This document shows positions 1-8,058 of a DNA stretch of 47,689 nt, piece after piece. The translations under genes and the position numbers were made by a program. Below the pieces are notes generated by a model. The model saw only the letters and a list, made by a program, of their open reading frames with translations. It searched no databases and was not told the DNA's origin. Source of the DNA: Thermoplasmata archaeon (lineage in GTDB: Archaea > Thermoplasmatota > Thermoplasmata > Thermoplasmatales > GCA-001856825); contig JAJZYT010000011.1 of assembly GCA_021797915.1 (NCBI GenBank), forward strand, positions 1 to 47,689, written 5' to 3'. Position 1 is the first letter of the stretch, and each line of letters opens with the position of its first letter.

Positions 1-175
1 TCAGGAGAGGTGGAAGCTTCAGCCTGTTCAACTCCTTCTTTAGCCTCTCTATCTCATCTGTCAGTCTCTTGTTCTCCAATTCCGCATATCTCTTCTCTTC
101 TTCTGCGGTCCTTAATTGTCGGAGAACCTCCTCGACGTCGTTATATCCATCTACATCGTCGTCTGTCTTCGTCAA
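1..175 (-). CDS. pan: Proteasome-activating nucleotidase, N-terminal fragment
   Basis: The minus strand encodes the first 58 residues of a protein that runs off the left edge. After an acidic N-terminus the sequence is a heptad-rich coiled coil (ENKRLTDEIERLKKELNRL) followed by LKLPPLL. This is the junction between the coiled coil and the OB domain in archaeal PAN, the hexameric AAA ATPase that unfolds substrates for the 20S proteasome. The AAA module itself lies outside the window. The best start is TTG at 175. It follows an in-frame stop by one codon and has GGTGA just upstream, and no ATG or GTG fits the frame. A TATA-like element lies about 30 nt upstream. Other coiled-coil AAA proteins are possible, but the L-x-x-PP ending fits PAN best. 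Confidence 0.75.
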   Translation of the reverse strand, partial: MTKTDDDVDGYNDVEEVLRQLRTAEEEKRYAELENKRLTDEIERLKKELNRLKLPPLL

Positions 176-528
176 TCTTCACCAGCCTCTAAAACTATCC
201 TCATTATTTAAAGATTTGTTAAAAATGAGGGATACTGTTAAAGTGCGTCTGTATCAGTACGGCAAAAATTACATCTTTTCCATTTCACTTTGACTTTCGT
301 GATCTACTGGTTCGGTAGTTTTTAAGGAGTTAAGAATATGAAATAAGTATATTTATCAAACTTTTAAACCAAAACAAAAAAAAATAATTTGCTTATAGTG
401 TTGACATGCAAGCTCGCATCATACCTAGGAAAGGGAAGAATGAAGTCTCATATAATTGGCAAAATGTTATGGAATCTTCTGATGTCATCTCAATCTGACA
501 AAATGTGCATACATACCAAGTTGCGGAA
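176..528. other. Intergenic stretch, no gene seen
   Basis: These 353 bases separate the proteasome ATPase start from the 3' end of the permease gene. They are A/T-rich in the middle (an A-run near 370-383). Apart from the TATA-like element at 205-213 I see no RNA gene, repeat or convincing reading frame. Confidence 0.5.
205..213 (-). promoter_or_regulatory. TATA-like element of the proteasome ATPase gene
   Basis: The minus strand reads CTTTAAATA here, about 30 nt before the proposed TTG start at 175. This is the usual placement of an archaeal TATA box for an mRNA with a leader of only a few nucleotides. The call rests on position and composition only. Confidence 0.45.
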
Positions 529-1878
529 TCAAGGAGAAGATTTCGAGTTAGGGACCTTTAGCCTGGATGAGGAAGACCTTTGCCTCGATTCAGTCAAGTA
601 ATAAACAAGACCTGCGACCACGAAACCTATGAAGTAACTAATGTCTATTCCTCCGAGGAATTTTGAAAATATGAATGTGTAGTTGAAACTTCCCAGATAA
701 ATATTCATGAAAGGTATTGAAACTGCCAGTCCAATGACGTATGCAAGGACTCCATTCCAATTGTATTTCTTTTCAAAGTTGAGTTTCTGTCTCTTCAAGA
801 TCACGAAGTCGATGATGAGTATGGCAACCCATGGAGAGATCCAGTAATCGAGCACCAACAGGAACGATTCGAAGAAGTTGTAAAATCCATTGTAAAAGAG
901 CATTGATAACACTGCGCCTACTATGGCGACAATTCCGACAAACCTTGTCCTGCTGATCTTGATTCCACCAACCAGTCCAGATAGAGACGCAGAGTATAGA
1001 TTCAGAACGTTAGCAGCAATTCCACCCAGGGCAATTGTAACAAGTGACAGGGGATAAAGAGTGCCTGATACATCTTTTAGGGCAGAGATTGATGAACCGC
1101 TGAGAGTGATGAATGAAATGATTAGAGCCACAATTTCGACGAAAGTAGTTGAAATTAGCGAACCAAGAAACGTGTTGAAGAATACTTTCTTGAGGGATAT
1201 GTTGTTTGGCAGGTACCTGGAATAATCGGACGCATATGGTCCCCAGCTCATAAGGTAGCTGTAGGTGAAAGCAATCATTCCGAAGAATGATATGTCTAGG
1301 CTGACTGAGGAAAGAGAAAGTCCAGACATAGATGTCATCTGAAGTGGACTGAAAAATAACACCTTTGCAAGGATGATAACGAAGAGCACCCCCAATACAT
1401 AAGAAAGAATTCTTTCTACACGGTGAATGTAATTATGACCGAGGTAAGCTACCACATAAACTACCAACACAAAGAGTGGAATCAGGAGAAGATAAGTAGT
1501 GCCAAAGATCAGATAGAGAGCCAATACACTGAGTATGTTGTTAACGACGAACCATCCAACTGTGTTTGAAAGATTGACAACTCCAAATAACCTCATGATT
1601 CGCCTGCCCATTGAATTGGTTGTACCCATCATCTGTGGATAGCCAGTTCTTGGCCCCATTATTGCTGAAAATCCAACCACCGCAGCCCCCAGGATATTTC
1701 CTATGATGATAGAGATTAGAGAACTCAGAAAATTCATACCCAGGGATATCGGGATGAAACCGAGTGCAAAATCAGCAATTGTTAGGTTAGCTGCGAACCA
1801 CAGATTGAAGAGTGATCTTGGTTTCCCCTGTCTAGATTCGGTTGGAATTCTTTCTATACCGGCTCTTTCTAGGGTCAC
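529..1878 (-). CDS. NCS1-family nucleobase permease (CodB-like)
   Basis: This 449-residue, very hydrophobic protein should span the membrane about 12 times. Its N-terminus has the NCS1 signature: a short polar stretch (IERIPTESRQGKPRSLFNLW) followed by FAANLTIADFALG in the first helix, then GPRTGYPQMM between helices 2 and 3. NCS1 proteins import cytosine, purines, allantoin, hydantoins or thiamine with H+ or Na+. The substrate cannot be told from sequence, and no salvage enzyme lies next to it to help. The start is GTG at 1878. A TATA-like element lies about 25 nt upstream, which suggests a leaderless mRNA, and a perfect palindrome (1881-1896) lies between them. The C-terminus is a short basic, serine-rich tail. 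Confidence 0.88.
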   Translation of the reverse strand: MTLERAGIERIPTESRQGKPRSLFNLWFAANLTIADFALGFIPISLGMNFLSSLISIIIGNILGAAVVGFSAIMGPRTGYPQMMGTTNSMGRRIMRLFGVVNLSNTVGWFVVNNILSVLALYLIFGTTYLLLIPLFVLVVYVVAYLGHNYIHRVERILSYVLGVLFVIILAKVLFFSPLQMTSMSGLSLSSVSLDISFFGMIAFTYSYLMSWGPYASDYSRYLPNNISLKKVFFNTFLGSLISTTFVEIVALIISFITLSGSSISALKDVSGTLYPLSLVTIALGGIAANVLNLYSASLSGLVGGIKISRTRFVGIVAIVGAVLSMLFYNGFYNFFESFLLVLDYWISPWVAILIIDFVILKRQKLNFEKKYNWNGVLAYVIGLAVSIPFMNIYLGSFNYTFIFSKFLGGIDISYFIGFVVAGLVYYLTESRQRSSSSRLKVPNSKSSP

Positions 1879-1880
1879 TT

Positions 1881-1896
1881 CCGAACATGAGTTCGG
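1881..1896. promoter_or_regulatory. Palindrome between TATA box and permease start
   Basis: CCGAAC and GTTCGG form a perfect 6-bp inverted repeat around ATGA. It lies between the TATA-like element (AGTATTTAACC on the minus strand, 1898-1908) and the GTG start of the permease at 1878. A protein bound here would block initiation, so an operator is plausible. It could also be a hairpin after the thioesterase stop, but no T-run follows it. Confidence 0.4.
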
Positions 1897-1907
1897 AGGT
1901 TAAATAC

Positions 1908-2306
1908 TTAGTCGTTGAAAATGTACCAGGAACCTGTTGCATACGCGCATAATTTGCCCTCCCCGTCGAAAACCTCTACCTTAACTACGCATATGTTCCT
2001 ACCTTTTTTGACTATTTCCCCAACAGCCCTTGCGGGTGATTTAGCGATTGGGCGCAGGAAATTGATATCTAAGTTTGTAGTCACCTGATTTTTCTTACTA
2101 ATGGAGAGAACCGCAGTTCCTCCGGCCATGTCTACCAGAGCGCAAATGACACCGCCATTGACTATGTGCCCTAACCTCATGTGTTTTTCTTCCAGATTTA
2201 GTGTACATTCGGCTTTACCTTCTTCTAGAATCTTCGATTTGATCCCAATACTGTTTGCAAAAGGATCTCTGTTTACGAGGTGTTCTATGATGTCCCGCTC
2301 TACCAT
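1908..2306 (-). CDS. Hotdog-fold acyl-CoA thioesterase, PaaI/YdiI-like
   Basis: This 132-residue protein has the single hotdog-domain layout of PaaI-type thioesterases, which hydrolyse CoA esters as tetramers. The active-site helix region reads GHIVNGGVICALVDMAGG, the family's H-x-x-x-GG block. It is followed by TTNLDINFLRP, the beta strand that lines the CoA site. The physiological acyl-CoA is unknown; aryl or short-chain acyl-CoAs are usual for the family. It is transcribed towards the permease, 29 nt away. The start is ATG at 2306 with a TATA-like element (2325-2334) about 24 nt upstream, so the transcript is probably leaderless. Confidence 0.88.
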   Translation of the reverse strand: MVERDIIEHLVNRDPFANSIGIKSKILEEGKAECTLNLEEKHMRLGHIVNGGVICALVDMAGGTAVLSISKKNQVTTNLDINFLRPIAKSPARAVGEIVKKGRNICVVKVEVFDGEGKLCAYATGSWYIFND

Positions 2307-2324
2307 AAATCGAAATACGTAACT

Positions 2325-2334
2325 GCTATATTAA
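2325..2334 (-). promoter_or_regulatory. TATA-like element of the thioesterase gene
   Basis: The minus strand reads TTAATATAGC, centred about 24 nt from the ATG at 2306. That spacing is typical of leaderless archaeal transcripts. The element lies only about 14 nt from the methyltransferase start on the other strand, so it probably does not serve that gene. Confidence 0.45.
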
Positions 2335-2342
2335 CCGGATTT

Positions 2343-2960
2343 ATGCGTCACGACCAAAGAAAATCTTGGAACAGAGAGTATAGAATGCGGGGAAACTTGT
2401 GGAGAGGGGAACTTAAGGAAAAGGACATTTTTGATGATATACTCGTTCCGGGTATGACGCTAGACAATGGATGTGGGACCGGTAAGGGAACTCCAGTCAT
2501 TGAAAATCTGATAGGACTTGATTTTTCCGTTTTTGCCTTATCATTGTACAGAGGCAAGACTAAGGTTCTGGGCGATATGGTTCAGCTCCCATTCAAGGGC
2601 AATTCGTTTTCGAACATTCTTTTCCTCCACTCTCTAGACCATCTCTCAGCAAAGGAGAGGAGCCAAGCTCTTGAGGAGGCTGGAAGAGTCTTGAATGAAG
2701 ACGGCAGAGTGATCGTTAGGGTGTTCTCAAGGCTGGATTTTAGGTACGGAAAGGGTCAGGAAACTGAGGAAGCTACATTCTTAAGAGGCAATAGGATACA
2801 GACACACTACTTTCAAAGGGACGAATTCTCCAACAGCAACCTATTTAAGGTAAGTCAAATATTTGACATAGATTATAAGATAAATATACAAAACAATAGA
2901 TTTAATAGAAGAGAATTTATTATAATTTTAGTTAAATGTAAATCAGAAAATATCCAATAA
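2343..2960 (+). CDS. Class I SAM-dependent methyltransferase
   Basis: This protein of about 205 residues has a Rossmann methyltransferase core. Motif I is LDNGCGTGKGTP, the SAM-binding glycine loop. An acidic/hydrophobic strand (IGLDFS) follows, then GDMVQLPFKGNSFSNILFLH, the motif II-III region of Methyltransf_11 proteins, and ALEEAGRVLNEDGRVIVRVF. The N-terminal SWNREYRMRGNLWRG resembles the substrate-side cap of small-molecule methyltransferases. The substrate is unknown. I prefer ATG at 2343 over the upstream in-frame ATG at 2280, which would overlap the divergent thioesterase coding region. The 3' end is markedly A/T-rich with many AAT/ATA codons, unlike its neighbours. Confidence 0.8.
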   Translation: MRHDQRKSWNREYRMRGNLWRGELKEKDIFDDILVPGMTLDNGCGTGKGTPVIENLIGLDFSVFALSLYRGKTKVLGDMVQLPFKGNSFSNILFLHSLDHLSAKERSQALEEAGRVLNEDGRVIVRVFSRLDFRYGKGQETEEATFLRGNRIQTHYFQRDEFSNSNLFKVSQIFDIDYKINIQNNRFNRREFIIILVKCKSENIQ

Positions 2961-3001
2961 TCTTGACTTGCAATGGCACAAGAAGACTCCAATTGCAAAT
3001 C

Positions 3002-3010
3002 AATATATAT
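3002..3010 (+). promoter_or_regulatory. TATA box of the gyrB-gyrA operon
   Basis: AATATATAT lies about 30 nt before the gyrB ATG (3038). A short leader with GAGG at 3032-3035 could pair with the 16S rRNA 3' end. This would be the only promoter needed for gyrB and gyrA, which are 5 nt apart. Confidence 0.55.
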
Positions 3011-3037
3011 GCGTTCAACGTATAGGTTTAAGAGGTT

Positions 3038-5032
3038 ATGGAAGACTATACAGCAAAGGACATAATTGTCCTTGAAGGACTTAAGGCGGTAAGAAAGAGA
3101 CCAGCCATGTACATTGGCAGTACTGATTCTCGTGGTTTACATCAACTCCTTCAAGAAATTTTGGACAATAGCATAGACGAAGCGATGGGGGGATTTTGTA
3201 AGAATATCTGGGTCACCGTGAAGGGGAAAACGGTCACTATAGAAGACGATGCAAGAGGCATACCTGTTGATATTCATCCAAAATACAACAAGCCGGCATT
3301 GGAAATCGTGCTCACAGAACTTCATTCGGGAGGCAAGTTTGAGCAGAAGGCTTACAAGGTTTCGGGGGGACTTCACGGGGTGGGAATGCACGTGGTGAAC
3401 GCTCTATCTTCGACATTTGAAGTCTTTGTGAAGAGGGATGGATTTGTATATCATCAAGGATATTCAAAGGGAGAGAAATTAACTCAAGTTGAAAGAGTGG
3501 GGAAGATTTCAGACGGGATACCTAGCTGGACTCGCGCAATATCCACCAATTTTCATTTCACGTCTCCTACTGGTACTCTCATAAGTTTTGAACCGGATGA
3601 AACGATAATGGAGACTTCTGAGTATTCGCTAGAAACGGTAAGAGGTAGAATTGAGGAACTATCCTATTTGAACAAGGGCCTGACCATCACACTCGACTGG
3701 AATGGTACAATTACCACCTTCCAGCATCAGGGCGGAATTGAAGAAATGGTCAGAAACATGAACAAGGGAAAGAAGACACTTCACGAAGATGTTATTTATG
3801 GAATGATCAAGTTCAACGGTGAAATGAAAGACATAACGCGAAATAACAAAATCGGAGATGATTCCGAGGAAGGCACTGATAAACCAAGCACGTACATCGA
3901 ATTTGCTATCCAATACAATGAATCAGTAAGCGAGAATCTGTTGGCATTTGCCAACGACATCAACACTAGGGAGGGAGGGTCGCACGTATCTGGATTCAAA
4001 GGGGCACTTACAAAGGTCCTGAATGATGAGGCCAAGAGGCAAGAGATAATCGAAGACGAAAATTTCTTCACTGGAGAAGATGTAAGAGAGGGGCTTACAG
4101 CGGTGATAAGCGTCAAGATTCCGGAACCGCAATTCGAAGGGCAGACGAAGGAGAAGCTCGGAAACAGTAACGTGAAGGGAATGGTCTTTAGTGGTGTTGC
4201 TGAACATCTTAAACTCTACTTTGAAGACCATCCGAGAGTTTCAGAAATAATTTGCAAGAAGGCGTACCAAGCTGCTGAAGCGAGGGAGGCGGCAAGAAAT
4301 GCAAGGGAAATGGTCAGGTCAAAATCATCTCTCAACGCAACTTTGCCGGGGAAACTCGCCGATTGCACTCTGGAAGATCCCGAAAAAACTGAACTATATA
4401 TCGTAGAAGGGGACTCGGCTGCAGGACCTGCCAAGCAGGGAAGGGATAGATCCTACCAGGCTATACTTCCACTCAGAGGGAAAATACTCAACGTTGAGAA
4501 AGCCGCCTGGGATAAGCTACTCAAAAACAACGAGGTTAAGAACCTCTTTTCCGCCATAAATATGGGACCCAACGATCCGTATGATCCCAAGAAGCTAAGA
4601 TATGGCAAGATCATTTTCATGACTGATGCCGATGTGGACGGAAGTCACATCAGGACGCTCTTGCTCACTCTCTTCTACAGATATCTGAAGGACCTCATTG
4701 TCAATGGTCACGTGTATATTGCGGTGGTACCGCTTTTCAGAGTCCAAAAGGGAACAAATGTCAACTACGTATATACAGAGAAAGCAAAGGATGCCCTGAT
4801 CAAACAACTGTCTAATCCGATAGTACAGAGGTTCAAAGGATTGGGAGAAATGAATCCAGATCAGCTCTGGGAAACTGCGATGAATCCAGAGACAAGAAAA
4901 CTCGTAAGGGTCCAAATTGAAGACGCCCAACAATCAGATGCGCTATTCACCTTGCTAATGGGTGAGGAAGTTGAACCAAGAAGGGATTACATAATCACCC
5001 ACGCAAATGAAGCTCAGAACATAGATGTGTGA
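3038..5032 (+). CDS. gyrB: DNA gyrase subunit B
   Basis: GyrB is the ATPase half of gyrase, which introduces negative supercoils. At 664 residues it has the length of the short bacterial form. The GHKL ATPase module is at the N-terminus: RKRPAMYIGS, the Mg-binding Asn in EILDNSIDEA, the DDARGIP loop, and GGLHGVGMHVVNALS. The transducer domain carries the lysine of the TKEKLGNS loop. The Toprim region has EGDSAAGPAKQGRDR, PLRGKILNVEKA and the metal-binding DADVDGSHIRTLLLT, and the C-terminus has QRFKGLGEMNP. Gyrase in Euryarchaeota is taken to be of bacterial origin and is standard in Thermoplasmata. It is transcribed with gyrA. Confidence 0.97.
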   Translation: MEDYTAKDIIVLEGLKAVRKRPAMYIGSTDSRGLHQLLQEILDNSIDEAMGGFCKNIWVTVKGKTVTIEDDARGIPVDIHPKYNKPALEIVLTELHSGGKFEQKAYKVSGGLHGVGMHVVNALSSTFEVFVKRDGFVYHQGYSKGEKLTQVERVGKISDGIPSWTRAISTNFHFTSPTGTLISFEPDETIMETSEYSLETVRGRIEELSYLNKGLTITLDWNGTITTFQHQGGIEEMVRNMNKGKKTLHEDVIYGMIKFNGEMKDITRNNKIGDDSEEGTDKPSTYIEFAIQYNESVSENLLAFANDINTREGGSHVSGFKGALTKVLNDEAKRQEIIEDENFFTGEDVREGLTAVISVKIPEPQFEGQTKEKLGNSNVKGMVFSGVAEHLKLYFEDHPRVSEIICKKAYQAAEAREAARNAREMVRSKSSLNATLPGKLADCTLEDPEKTELYIVEGDSAAGPAKQGRDRSYQAILPLRGKILNVEKAAWDKLLKNNEVKNLFSAINMGPNDPYDPKKLRYGKIIFMTDADVDGSHIRTLLLTLFYRYLKDLIVNGHVYIAVVPLFRVQKGTNVNYVYTEKAKDALIKQLSNPIVQRFKGLGEMNPDQLWETAMNPETRKLVRVQIEDAQQSDALFTLLMGEEVEPRRDYIITHANEAQNIDV

Positions 5033-5037
5033 TTTAG

Positions 5038-8000
5038 ATGATTGAGAACAGAGCAATTGAAAAGGAAATGAAGAGTTCCTATCTGGATTACGCGATGAGC
5101 GTGATTCTCTCGAGGGCTATACCAGACGTTAAGGACGGACTGAAACCAGTGCAGAGGCGTATCCTTTACTCGATGTACGAGATGGGAGTAACCTTCGACA
5201 AGCCATACAGGAAATCCGCCAGAATTGTCGGAGAGGTTATGGGTAAGTACCATCCCCACGGAGACTCGGCGATATATTCTTCGCTCGTAAGAATGGGTCA
5301 GGAATTCTCCCTGAGGTATCCGCTGATCGACGGCCAGGGGAACTTCGGTTGTTTCACCAGAGATACAAAAATCAGATTAACGGACGGAAGAGATCTGGAT
5401 TTCGAGCAACTTATCCAGGAGGATAGGGAAGGGAAAAGAAACTGGACCTTTGGATTTAACCAAGAGGGAGACAGGATTGAAGTTGCCGAAATCAGGAATC
5501 CGAGAATCACCCGACGGAATGCAGAATTGGTCGAAGTCACAATCGACAATGGAGAGAAGATAAGGTGTACTCCAGACCATAGATACCTTTTGAGAGACGG
5601 AACATACAGACAGGCAAGGAATCTGCAGCAGGGAGATTCCCTGATGCCTCTCTACACGAGAGTGGACGATGGAATAGATAGCGAGAAACCTGAGGGTAGT
5701 GAGATGATATATCAGCCCTCGGATAAAGAATGGCAGTTTTCCAGCGCACTTTTAGAAGAATGGAAATTGAAACACGGAGTGAGTGACCTATCCCTGTCTT
5801 ATCCGAATTTGGAAGGACTGCAACAAGAGATGGCACTGGTCAATACTGACAATTCTAATGGGATCGTAGTCGAATCCAAGTTCAACAATCATAAAGTCAG
5901 TTCAGTCCGATATCTGCCGGAGACGGAGGATGTTTATGATATTTCTATCGAGAATATTCACAACTTCGCACTCTCGGCAGGAATATTCGTACACAACTCA
6001 ATAGATGGAGACCCTCCAGCGGCTATGAGATATACAGAAGCACGTCTGGAAAAGATTTCCAATGAAGTACTCGCAGATATAGAATATGATACAGTGGATT
6101 TTTCACTGACATTTGACGGAACGTTGAAAGAGCCTCTTTATCTTCCGTCCAAGATTCCGAACATTCTTCTGAATGGGACGTCTGGAATTGCTGTGGGAAT
6201 GGCAACTAATATGCCTCCACACAACCTGAATGAGATAATAGACGGCTTGATCCATATGATAAAGAACAAAGATGCACCTGTGGAAGATTTGATCAAGATT
6301 GTGAGCGGACCGGATTTCCCGACCGGTGGTATGATACTCGGCAGGAAGGGAATCATAGACGCATACAGGACAGGAAGAGGAAAAATAGATCTGAGGGCAA
6401 GGGCGGAAATTGAAAAGAATGAAATAGTGTTCTCAGAAGTACCGTACGAAGTAAACAAGTCTGAACTCCTAATCAAAATGGCTGAGCTTTCAAAAGAAGG
6501 AGTCATTCAGGGTATTTCGAACATTAAGGATGAAAGCAACAAAGACGGAATAAGAATGGTGATTAAGGTCAAGAACGACTTCAGTCCGGAGGTCACCCTC
6601 AACCAGATATATGAGCACACCCAGGCACAGATCTCGTATGGGATCATCAACCTGGTCCTAGTCAACAACGTGCCTAGAACCCTGGGTCTCAGAGAAATAA
6701 TGCGGGAATACCTGAACCATAGGGAACTGGTAGTAAGAAGAAGGACAGAGTTCTTCCTGAAGAAAGCAAGGGAAAGGGAGCACATTCTGGAAGCACTTAT
6801 CAAGGCACTTGATGCAATAGATTTAACGATCAAATTGATCAGGTCATCCAAAGAGGTTAAGGACGCCAGAGAGAAACTGAAGAAACAGTTTTCTTTCGAT
6901 GATTTACAGGCAAATGCAATCCTTGAAACAAGACTGCAAAAGCTGACTGGAATGGAAATTGCAGACCTCAAGAAAGAAATGAAGGAGATCGAAGATAACA
7001 TAAAACACTACAACGACTTGCTCAAGAACGAAGAACTGAGATGGGATCTGATAGTGGAAGAGTTGGAAGAGATCAAGGAAAAATACGGAGACTCTAGAAA
7101 GACTGAGATAACTGATTCGTACGTAGAGACCACTGACGAAGAACTGATTCCGCACGAAGTCGATACGATCGTTCTTACGGAAGACAACAGGATAAGCCGC
7201 ATAGAAGCAGACACTTTTTCTGCACAAAAGAGGGGAGGAAAAGGAGTCTACACTGGAACTTCGGAGAGTGAGGTAAAACAGTTAATAACCTGCGATTCCC
7301 ACGACAGGGTGTTCTTCTTCTCGGATAATGGCAAAGTGTTCCAGATGAAGGCATATAGCATTCCCAAGGGTGAGAGGAGATCCAGGGCAAAGCTGATCTC
7401 TGCGATCTTCGAGAACATGAAGGGGCGAATAGTTTTCATCATGACGGAAAAGGCGGGAGAAGGGAAGAAATATCTCCTGTTCGTCACCGAAAAGGGAAGA
7501 GTAAAGAAAACTGAAATATCTCAATACATGAACATCCGGTCCAACGGTCTAATCGCTTTGAAATTGAGACCGGGAGATCTGTTGAAAGATGTTTTCGTTA
7601 CAACCGGTGATGAAAAGATTGCCCTGCTGTCAACTGACGGCAGACTGGTGCTTGTGGAAGAGAAAGAATTCAGATCGATGGGCAGACCCGCATCCGGTGT
7701 CACCGGAATAAGATTCAAGGGAGACAACAAGGTCGCGAGTGACGCCACTGTGATAACTGAAGAGTTGATTGTGATCGCAGAAAAAGGACTCGGGAAGAGA
7801 GTGAGCGTTGAGGACTTTTCAATGAGGCATCGCGGAGCGAAAGGTATGAGAGCGATTAAAGTCACTGAAAGAACGGGAAGACCGATGTACGTTTCATCAA
7901 TAAACGAGAAGGACGAACTTCTCATAATAACAAGGAACGGGAAAACGATCAGGACTTCCGTCGCATCGATACCTCAGAAAGGAAGAAACGCACAGGGAGT

Positions 8001-8058
8001 TAAGCTCATAGAATTGGATGACGGTGACCAGGTGGTTTCAGTCACTCGGATCTCTTGA
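5038..8058 (+). CDS. gyrA: DNA gyrase subunit A precursor with an intein
   Basis: The 1006-codon frame encodes GyrA interrupted by a 216-residue intein; the spliced protein would be 790 residues. The N-terminal extein begins with SYLDYAMSVILSRAIPDVKDG, the GyrA start, and continues to IDGQGNFG. After the intein it resumes at SIDGDPPAAMRYTEARL, with the DNA-cleaving tyrosine at residue 332 of the precursor (116 after splicing). The breakage-reunion tower and coiled coil follow. The C-terminal beta-pinwheel carries the GyrA box QKRGGKG, which marks gyrase rather than topoisomerase IV. It starts 5 nt after gyrB. The 3' end overlaps the convergent mevalonate kinase gene by 17 bp. The protein must splice to be active because the insertion separates residues of the cleavage centre. 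Confidence 0.97.
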   Translation: MIENRAIEKEMKSSYLDYAMSVILSRAIPDVKDGLKPVQRRILYSMYEMGVTFDKPYRKSARIVGEVMGKYHPHGDSAIYSSLVRMGQEFSLRYPLIDGQGNFGCFTRDTKIRLTDGRDLDFEQLIQEDREGKRNWTFGFNQEGDRIEVAEIRNPRITRRNAELVEVTIDNGEKIRCTPDHRYLLRDGTYRQARNLQQGDSLMPLYTRVDDGIDSEKPEGSEMIYQPSDKEWQFSSALLEEWKLKHGVSDLSLSYPNLEGLQQEMALVNTDNSNGIVVESKFNNHKVSSVRYLPETEDVYDISIENIHNFALSAGIFVHNSIDGDPPAAMRYTEARLEKISNEVLADIEYDTVDFSLTFDGTLKEPLYLPSKIPNILLNGTSGIAVGMATNMPPHNLNEIIDGLIHMIKNKDAPVEDLIKIVSGPDFPTGGMILGRKGIIDAYRTGRGKIDLRARAEIEKNEIVFSEVPYEVNKSELLIKMAELSKEGVIQGISNIKDESNKDGIRMVIKVKNDFSPEVTLNQIYEHTQAQISYGIINLVLVNNVPRTLGLREIMREYLNHRELVVRRRTEFFLKKAREREHILEALIKALDAIDLTIKLIRSSKEVKDAREKLKKQFSFDDLQANAILETRLQKLTGMEIADLKKEMKEIEDNIKHYNDLLKNEELRWDLIVEELEEIKEKYGDSRKTEITDSYVETTDEELIPHEVDTIVLTEDNRISRIEADTFSAQKRGGKGVYTGTSESEVKQLITCDSHDRVFFFSDNGKVFQMKAYSIPKGERRSRAKLISAIFENMKGRIVFIMTEKAGEGKKYLLFVTEKGRVKKTEISQYMNIRSNGLIALKLRPGDLLKDVFVTTGDEKIALLSTDGRLVLVEEKEFRSMGRPASGVTGIRFKGDNKVASDATVITEELIVIAEKGLGKRVSVEDFSMRHRGAKGMRAIKVTERTGRPMYVSSINEKDELLIITRNGKTIRTSVASIPQKGRNAQGVKLIELDDGDQVVSVTRIS
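5350..5997 (+). mobile_element. GyrA mini-intein (no homing endonuclease)
   Basis: This is an in-frame insertion of 216 residues. It begins with Cys105 of the precursor (block A, CFTRDTKIRL) and ends with block F/G (VYDISIENIHNFAL, then GIFVHN), followed by Ser321 as the +1 nucleophile. Block B has T-x-x-H as TPDH at precursor residues 178-181. These are all the residues needed for canonical class 1 splicing: Cys1, block B Thr and His, the His-Asn end and the +1 Ser. The region between blocks B and F is about 115 residues and shows no LAGLIDADG or HNH motif, so no active homing endonuclease is visible. The insertion point is after GNFG, before the SIDGD loop. Confidence 0.95.

Noticed and set aside
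389-601. 70-codon plus-strand frame beyond the permease gene
   Set aside because: It overlaps the permease 3' end, has no promoter or ribosome site, and the composition is not protein-like. Treated as a chance frame.
5038-8058. Topoisomerase IV subunit A (ParC) instead of gyrase
   Set aside because: A GyrA box (QKRGGKG) is present and the gene sits beside gyrB, so gyrase is the better call.
6001-8058. A second intein in gyrA or in gyrB
   Set aside because: I looked for a second break in the conserved cores and Cys/Ser-to-HN blocks and saw none.
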